Under the pieces are notes generated by a model. That model was not told the origin of the DNA. It saw nothing but the letters and a program-made list of their open reading frames with translations, and made no database searches. Below, piece by piece: positions 7,940 to 11,694 of a DNA stretch of 11,694 nt. The translations under genes and the position numbers were made by a program. Each line of letters opens with the position of its first letter. The first letter of the stretch is position 1. The DNA is from an uncultured Alphaproteobacteria bacterium (lineage in GTDB: Bacteria; Pseudomonadota; Alphaproteobacteria; Paracaedibacterales; CAIULA01): NCBI GenBank assembly GCA_903905285.1, contig CAIVFQ010000004.1:1-11694 (forward strand). Direction: 5' to 3'.

Positions 7940-9060
7940 CTTCTATACCTTTTCATCGACCAAGAGAAATTGGCTTTTAGAATGATGATCAGCAAAACAA
8001 TAAAAGCGGCAACGCCGCTGTAAGCAACGTTTATGGTGTAGAAGTTTTGCACACTCAGGTTAAGTAACGTTACGACCGTTGTATGAATTAATATTGATAC
8101 AGTCGCGGCAAGGAAAATTTTGTAGCGACTTTGACGTCGGTTAAGATTGCCCCGCAAGGTAAATGCTGCTGCTAAAAGAGCATTAATAATGGCGATCCAA
8201 GGCAACAAAAGCCGTTGATGTCCCTCTACTCGCATTTTTGCGACCAAGCGTGGGTCAGTGTCTGCAGGGGGGTTAAACAGCTCTCCCAAAGGTTTCTCGT
8301 AAGGTTTCGTTAAACGAACATCAGCATTATCTTGATCTGTTGGTAAGTGATATTTCAACACATCAAAAGAAAATAAAGATATTTTTTGTGTGACAGGGTT
8401 AAGCTCTTGCCGAATACCTTTTTTTAAAACGAAAAACAATCCGCCTTGGTTTTTTTCAATGGCCCCTGATTCAGCAATAATTGTGTAAGGAACGCCTTTA
8501 TTCGATTGCAGGGTGGTGTTTTGATTTTGAGGGTTATAGATGAATACCCCCTTTAATTCGCCTTGTCTGGTATGTTCGCGCACATACGTGGTGACGCCTT
8601 TCACCAAATTGAACGTTCCTTCACGAATCCATGATAAAGAAAATTGATTGCGAATTTGATATTCCTGCTTGCGAAAGTGTTGAAAAGAGAGGGGGGCTAC
8701 ATAAATGTTAATCAAAAAAACTGACGACATGAGAAGAAGGCCTAGCAGCAATAAGGGGCGCGCAACCTGGGATGGACTAAGGCCAATCGAGTAGAGAATA
8801 TGTAATTCATGGTCGGATTTTAATTTGTGATACGTATAAAGACCCGAAATTAACAGGCAGATTGGTAAAATTGTTGATAATAAATCAGGGATCAAACAGA
8901 CAATTAAAGAGAGGTATGTTTTAAGGGATATGTTATGGTTGACAATAATTTCAATAAAACGAAGCGATTGTGTTAACCAGACAATGCCAATCAAAATAAA
9001 GCTGAGCCCTAAAGTGACATTGAAGAGTTTTTTAAAAATATACCGAAATAATATATTCAT
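7936..9060 (-). CDS. lptF: LPS export permease subunit LptF
   Basis: LptF is the partner of LptG in the inner-membrane lipopolysaccharide exporter. The 374 residues show membrane segments at about 14-34, 48-74 and 99-122, a periplasmic jellyroll at about 130-275, then segments at about 283-303, 312-334 and 344-364. The N-terminal RYIFKKL and LTQSLRFIEIIVNH are the characteristic LptF opening in alphaproteobacteria. The coupling region reads DHELHILYSIGLSPSQVA at 83-100, where the family commonly has (D/N)SELVVMRAAG. The middle of this motif is therefore more divergent here than in LptG. It is the first gene of lptF-lptG-lptD. I see no clear Shine-Dalgarno sequence before its ATG (bases upstream are AATTTAGTTGTTCA). 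A candidate extended -10 (TGCTATAAA, complement of 9091-9099) lies about 30 bases upstream. Confidence 0.94.
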   Translation of the reverse strand: MNILFRYIFKKLFNVTLGLSFILIGIVWLTQSLRFIEIIVNHNISLKTYLSLIVCLIPDLLSTILPICLLISGLYTYHKLKSDHELHILYSIGLSPSQVARPLLLLGLLLMSSVFLINIYVAPLSFQHFRKQEYQIRNQFSLSWIREGTFNLVKGVTTYVREHTRQGELKGVFIYNPQNQNTTLQSNKGVPYTIIAESGAIEKNQGGLFFVLKKGIRQELNPVTQKISLFSFDVLKYHLPTDQDNADVRLTKPYEKPLGELFNPPADTDPRLVAKMRVEGHQRLLLPWIAIINALLAAAFTLRGNLNRRQSRYKIFLAATVSILIHTTVVTLLNLSVQNFYTINVAYSGVAAFIVLLIIILKANFSWSMKRYRR

Positions 9061-9172
9061 TGAACAACTAAATTTAACAAAGTGTTGGAATTTATAGCAC
9101 GGTTCCTGTTATAAAAAGTGAAGCAGAAAACAGGAATCTTCATCTCTCTGTACACGACAACTTAGGACTAGC
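9061..9172. promoter_or_regulatory. divergent promoter region of lptFGD and surA-rsmA
   Basis: The 112 bp between the two operons hold candidate promoters on both strands. For lptF, TGCTATAAA (9099-9091 on the minus strand) fits an extended -10, with no good -35. For surA, TTGGAA (9085-9090) and TTATAA (9109-9114) are 18 bases apart. The two candidates overlap, so firing of one could interfere with the other. An inverted repeat TTCCTGTT (9103-9110) / AACAGGAA (9129-9136) spans the surA -10 and the predicted transcription start. A ribosome binding site AGGA (9164-9167 region) precedes the surA ATG. All assignments are by eye. Confidence 0.45.
9103..9136. repeat. inverted repeat TTCCTGTT-N18-AACAGGAA
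   Basis: The two 8-bp arms are perfect complements separated by 18 bases. The match extends to 10 of 12 positions if the arms are taken as 9101-9112 and 9127-9138. The arms sit about 26 bp apart, roughly two and a half helical turns. The left arm touches the candidate surA -10 and the right arm lies in its predicted leader. It could be an operator or an RNA hairpin; the sequence alone does not decide. Confidence 0.4.
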
Positions 9173-10597
9173 ATGAATTACAAAATTTTAACAGCTTTAG
9201 GTGTTTTTTCGACCTTGGCTTTAACTAGCACTCAATCCTTAGCGGGAGTTCAGTCGCCGCCGCCACCTGTGGCGGATAAAAAAACCGCAGAGTCGCCCAA
9301 TGCCCAGAACGCCAAAATCGCTGTGGCGGATAAAAAAACCGCAGAGTCGCCCAATTCCCAGAGCGCCAAAATTGCTGTGGCGGATAAAAAAACCGCAGAG
9401 TCGCCCAATTCCCAGAGCGCCAAAATTGCGATTGTTGTTAACAAAGACGTCATCACCTATCAAGATATACAAGATCGCGCGCAATTGATTTTAATGACTT
9501 CAGGCGTTGAAAATACTCCTGAAATGCTTAAAACCGTTATGCAGCAAGTCAAAAGGAGCTTGATTGACGAAAAGGTTCAGCTGCAGGCAGCAAAGTTGCA
9601 AAAGGTGTTTGTTGCTGATGCTGATGTGGATGCGGCCCTTGAAAACATTGCAAAAGATAATCAAATGACCGTTGAGCAAATGACGACGATGTTTAAGGAA
9701 AAAGGGGTCAATATCAAAACCCTGAAAGACCGTTTGCGGGCACAAATTTCGTGGGCACGTACCCTTCGTGAAGCGTTCGGGGGTGTTGTACAAATCAGTG
9801 AAGCTGAGATTGAAAACAGATTGCAGCAGCTTAAAGATAACGAGAGTAAAGAACAGTTTGAGCTGATGGAGATTTTCCTAAGTGTTGAAAATCCTACCAA
9901 GCAAAACGCTGTTGCTCAAGAAGCTGCTAAAATTCACCAACAGTTGCAACAAGGGGCGCATTTCCACGTTATGGCCCAACAATTTTCAGAAAGCACAACT
10001 TCGTCAGTGGGTGGGTATATGGGTTGGTTTGCCAGTGGACAAATAGACCCCACCCTTGAACCCGAGGTCGTAAAGTTAAAGCCAGGGGAGTTTACGGCGC
10101 CAATCCGCACGAGCATGGGTTACAAAATTATTTTGTTAAAAGATATGAAGAAACCAAACCAAGCCCCGTTTGGTCAAACCCAAATCACCTATAAGCAGGT
10201 TTTGATTCCTTATCATGATAATATTACCGGTGAAGATTATGAGATTATTGAGACGCGCATTGCAGAGATGCAGAAAATAAAAGACCATGATAAATTAGAA
10301 GCTAAAGCACAGGAATATGGTTACGAATGTGAAATGTCCCCTCAGATGCCGTTGAAGGCTTTGTCTCCTGTTTTGCAAAAGTTATTTCACCCAGCCAAGG
10401 TGGGACAATGTTTAAATCCAATTAAAACGCCTGAACATTTGGTTGTTACCATGGTTTGCAGTAAAAGTGCGCCGGTAGTAAAACTGCCAACGGCTGATCA
10501 GATTACAAGCATCTTGGAACAAGAAAAATTCGGCAAAATAGCCACCCGTGAATTTAACAAAATCCATTCGATTGCCTTTATTGAAGATAAGACATAG
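9173..10597 (+). CDS. surA: periplasmic chaperone / peptidyl-prolyl isomerase SurA
   Basis: SurA escorts unfolded outer-membrane proteins, including LptD, across the periplasm, and family members carry parvulin-type prolyl isomerase domains. The 474 residues start with a signal peptide (about 1-24, ending QSLAG). A Pro-rich stretch and three 18-residue repeats follow (33-86). The SurA N-terminal chaperone domain begins with KIAIVVNKDVITYQDI (84-99) and runs to about 210. A parvulin domain lies at about 226-325, with VGGYMGWFASGQI (279-291) and MGYKIILL (315-322) as hallmarks. A more degenerate second half follows (about 335-474). The repeats lie between signal peptide and chaperone domain, in what is normally a short mature N-terminus, so the protein has a longer linker than usual. 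It is the first gene of surA-rsmA and divergent from lptFGD. Confidence 0.93.
   Translation: MNYKILTALGVFSTLALTSTQSLAGVQSPPPPVADKKTAESPNAQNAKIAVADKKTAESPNSQSAKIAVADKKTAESPNSQSAKIAIVVNKDVITYQDIQDRAQLILMTSGVENTPEMLKTVMQQVKRSLIDEKVQLQAAKLQKVFVADADVDAALENIAKDNQMTVEQMTTMFKEKGVNIKTLKDRLRAQISWARTLREAFGGVVQISEAEIENRLQQLKDNESKEQFELMEIFLSVENPTKQNAVAQEAAKIHQQLQQGAHFHVMAQQFSESTTSSVGGYMGWFASGQIDPTLEPEVVKLKPGEFTAPIRTSMGYKIILLKDMKKPNQAPFGQTQITYKQVLIPYHDNITGEDYEIIETRIAEMQKIKDHDKLEAKAQEYGYECEMSPQMPLKALSPVLQKLFHPAKVGQCLNPIKTPEHLVVTMVCSKSAPVVKLPTADQITSILEQEKFGKIATREFNKIHSIAFIEDKT
9269..9430 (+). repeat. three tandem 54-bp repeats inside surA
   Basis: Units lie at 9269-9322, 9323-9376 and 9377-9430. Each encodes 18 residues: VADKKTAESPNAQNAKIA in the first copy and VADKKTAESPNSQSAKIA in the second and third. 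Copies two and three differ at one base in 54, the last; copies one and two differ at three. Each unit contains a run of seven A residues. Because 54 is a multiple of three, changes in copy number keep the frame. The last KIA is also the start of the conserved chaperone domain, so the array seems to have grown outward from the native N-terminus. Confidence 0.95.
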
Positions 10598-10601
10598 GGG
10601 C

Positions 10602-11462
10602 GTGGAGATAGATACCCTTCCTTCCTTAGGGCAAGTTGTTAAAGAACATGGCCTGCTTAGCAATAAAAAGATGTCTAAGGGGTTGGGGCAAAATTTTCTG
10701 TTAGATCCATCCATTACCGATCGTATTGCCCAAGCATCAAAACCGTTGGTGGGTTTTGATGTCATTGAGATAGGGCCAGGGCCGGGGGGGTTGACGCGTT
10801 CCCTTTTAAAGGAAGGGGCTGATCATGTCTATGCGATTGAGCGTGACCAAAATTGTGTTGCGGCGTTACAACCCTTGGTTGATGCCAGTCAGGGAAGATT
10901 AACCCTGATACAAGCCGATGCCTTAAAGGTTATTCCCCAAACGTTGGTGACTTCATCCATTAAAATTGTTGCCAATTTGCCTTACAATATTGGTACGCAA
11001 TTATTGATCAATTGGCTTAAAAACCTAGATGGGATCCAGTCGTTAACGTTAATGTTTCAACGTGAAGTGGCTTTAAGAATTGTGGCAAACCCGGGCAGTT
11101 CCGATTACAGTCGTTTGTCGATTTTATGCCAATATCTTTGCCAAACGGATAGGCTGTTCGATTTGTCACCACAATCCTTTACGCCGCCACCTAAGGTTTT
11201 TTCATCTGTTGTGCAGCTTTATCCTAAGGGGTTATCAGCGGACGAAAAGAATTTATTGCCTTATTTAGAAAAAGTCACAATGGCGGCTTTTGGTCAACGT
11301 CGCAAAATGATTCGCAAAAGTTTGAAGCTTTTGTTTGGGGAAGAAAAACTAGAAGAAGCACTTTTGTCTTTACAGGTTTCTCCCCAAGAACGCCCTGAAA
11401 ACCTAACCCTTGATCACTATCAACAGTTAGCCAAGTTTTATCAGGATGCAGTTCGGATCTGA
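10602..11462 (+). CDS. rsmA: 16S rRNA dimethyladenosine transferase RsmA (KsgA)
   Basis: RsmA uses S-adenosylmethionine to dimethylate two adjacent adenines in the 3'-terminal helix of 16S rRNA (A1518 and A1519 in E. coli numbering) late in small-subunit assembly. With a GTG start at 10602 it has 286 residues, usual for the family. Motifs are GQNFLLD (29-35), SAM motif I EIGPGPGGLT (56-65), the acidic end of the next strand AIERD (78-82), QADALK (104-109), the catalytic NLPY (125-128), and FQREVA. Alphaproteobacterial homologues open a few residues before LPSLGQVVKEHGL, which favours this GTG over the in-frame ATG at 10548, which would overlap surA by 50 bp and add 18 basic residues. AGGGG (10596-10600) lies only one base before the GTG, unusually close, so the start is the least certain part. 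It follows surA by four bases. Confidence 0.94.
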   Translation: MEIDTLPSLGQVVKEHGLLSNKKMSKGLGQNFLLDPSITDRIAQASKPLVGFDVIEIGPGPGGLTRSLLKEGADHVYAIERDQNCVAALQPLVDASQGRLTLIQADALKVIPQTLVTSSIKIVANLPYNIGTQLLINWLKNLDGIQSLTLMFQREVALRIVANPGSSDYSRLSILCQYLCQTDRLFDLSPQSFTPPPKVFSSVVQLYPKGLSADEKNLLPYLEKVTMAAFGQRRKMIRKSLKLLFGEEKLEEALLSLQVSPQERPENLTLDHYQQLAKFYQDAVRI

Positions 11463-11488
11463 TTAAAAGTTACACATCAACGATTTGT

Positions 11489-11510
11489 TAACCATTTTTC
11501 TTTATGGTTA
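11489..11510 (+). repeat. small hairpin downstream of rsmA
   Basis: TAACCAT (11489-11495) and ATGGTTA (11504-11510) form a perfect 7-bp stem with an 8-base pyrimidine-only loop, 26 bases after the rsmA stop. It is not followed by a T-tract, so it may be part of the rsmA 3' untranslated region or a weak processing or pause structure. Confidence 0.3.
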
Positions 11511-11528
11511 TAAATGGTGGTTTAGTTA

Positions 11529-11585
11529 CACCCGAGATGAGTCGGGTGCGCGATGGGGTATATAAAACCCTTTTCTTGTTTTTTT
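11529..11585 (+). terminator. probable rsmA transcription terminator
   Basis: Two hairpins stand in series: CACCCGA (11529-11535) with TCGGGTG (11542-11548), a perfect 7-bp stem with a 6-base loop, then GGGT (11556-11559) with ACCC (11567-11570). The second is followed at once by a 15-base T-rich run (11571-11585, thirteen Ts). This fits an intrinsic terminator for surA-rsmA. The second stem is short, so the first may contribute. The IS66-like element begins immediately after the T-run. Confidence 0.55.
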
Positions 11586-11598
11586 GTAACTACCCAGG
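11586..11598. repeat. probable IS66-type terminal inverted repeat
   Basis: GTAACTACCCAGG begins with the GTAA typical of IS66-family ends and follows directly on the T-run of the rsmA terminator. Its first seven bases, GTAACTA, also occur inverted as TAGTTAC at 11523-11529, before the terminator hairpins. That may be chance or a trace of an older end. The partner repeat is outside the window. Confidence 0.45.
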
Positions 11599-11599
11599 T

Positions 11600-11694
11600 T
11601 TATTGTGGGCAGAACTGAGGATTTAGGATGGCATGAAAGATATTAAACCCCTGTTTGCGTCTCGTTGAGAGAAAGCCTCGAATTAGGCAAAAGA
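11600..11694 (-). CDS. IS66-family transposase, C-terminal fragment (runs off window)
   Basis: Reading in from the window edge on the minus strand, 30 codons beginning at 11692 are open before a TAA at 11602-11600. They encode FCLIRGFLSTRRKQGFNIF followed by HAILNPQFCPQ. The pattern FCxIRGxLST-x-RKQG-x-N resembles the end of the IS66-type DDE domain, downstream of the catalytic residues, which are not visible. The stop lies 15 bases from the probable element end, so the 3' end looks intact rather than decayed. The gene converges on rsmA. With so little sequence, other DDE transposases remain possible. Confidence 0.6.
   Translation of the reverse strand, partial: FCLIRGFLSTRRKQGFNIFHAILNPQFCPQ

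Larger units (their letters stand above)
11586..11694 (-). mobile_element. IS66-like insertion sequence, one end only
   Basis: The element starts with GTAACTACCCAGG at 11586. IS66-family terminal repeats are known to begin with GTAA. A transposase-like reading frame enters from the window edge and stops at 11600, within 15 bases of this end. The family duplicates 8 bp of target; here the adjoining 8 bases would be GTTTTTTT (11578-11585), the tail of the rsmA terminator. The rest of the element and its other end lie outside the window, so the family call rests on the end sequence and 30 residues. Confidence 0.6.

Noticed and set aside
9239..9488. Overlapping open frames of 62-81 codons in and opposite the 5' part of surA with repeated protein motifs
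   Set aside because: They are open only because the 54-bp repeat is a multiple of three and repeats whatever each frame encodes. They have no family signature and lie within a clear SurA coding frame.
11673..11690. tRNA T-arm-like sequence GCCTCGAATTAGGC
   Set aside because: No acceptor stem, anticodon arm or complete T-arm can be built around it, and it lies inside the transposase reading frame.
11463..11694. Structured non-coding RNA in the region after rsmA
   Set aside because: Several hairpins tempted this call, including TAGTTAC/GTAACTA (11523-11529, 11586-11592). No tmRNA, RNase P, 6S or riboswitch signature is visible, and the right part is explained by a transposase end and the left part by a terminator.
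1..11694. CRISPR array, toxin-antitoxin pair, prophage or defence system
   Set aside because: No spaced direct repeats, no small paired reading frames and no phage or nuclease genes were seen. The only tandem repeat is coding and lies in surA.

Overview
The window reads as an ordinary chromosomal stretch of an alphaproteobacterium, bounded on both sides by pieces of two different insertion sequences. The gene set (lptF-lptG-lptD beside surA-rsmA, a UvrB, an EVE-domain protein), the moderately AT-rich composition and the insertion sequences fit a host-associated lineage such as Holosporales or relatives. That placement is inference from gene content; no rRNA or marker comparison was possible.

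Layout. Positions 1-124 hold the 5' end of an IS30-like element: the first 19 codons of a transposase on the minus strand and a probable terminal repeat. uvrB follows on the minus strand (214-2238). A divergent intergenic region (2239-2380) leads into a tight plus-strand trio: a secreted DUF2914-like protein (2381-2980), an EVE-domain protein starting at GTG (2981-3391) and an O-antigen ligase/polymerase-like membrane protein (3392-4603). In this trio each start codon directly abuts the previous stop codon. The ligase-like gene converges on lptD and overlaps it by 35 bp. On the minus strand lptF (7936-9060), lptG (6833-7939) and lptD (4569-6836) form an operon with ATGA stop/start overlaps at both junctions. 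A 112-bp divergent promoter region separates lptF from surA (9173-10597), which is followed four bases later by rsmA (10602-11462). After rsmA comes a hairpin plus T-tract (probable terminator). The window ends in the 3' end of an IS66-like element (11586-11694), whose terminal GTAA begins exactly at the end of that T-tract. No stretch longer than 300 bp lacks a gene; the longest gene-free stretch is about 156 bp (58-213).

How the genes work together. Most of the window concerns the outer membrane. LptF and LptG are the membrane subunits of the exporter that extracts lipopolysaccharide from the inner membrane. LptD is the outer-membrane translocon that receives it. SurA chaperones barrel proteins such as LptD. 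The ligase-like protein would add or polymerise glycan on lipid-linked sugars before export. UvrB (DNA repair) and RsmA (16S rRNA dimethylation) are housekeeping genes.

I did not find a convincing new biological system. The most notable observations are a near-perfect 54-bp tandem repeat (three copies) in the 5' part of surA, the direct surA-rsmA junction where many alphaproteobacteria carry pdxA, small inverted repeats in both divergent promoter regions, and two different insertion sequences marking both ends of the window, which suggests it is a whole contig broken at repeats.
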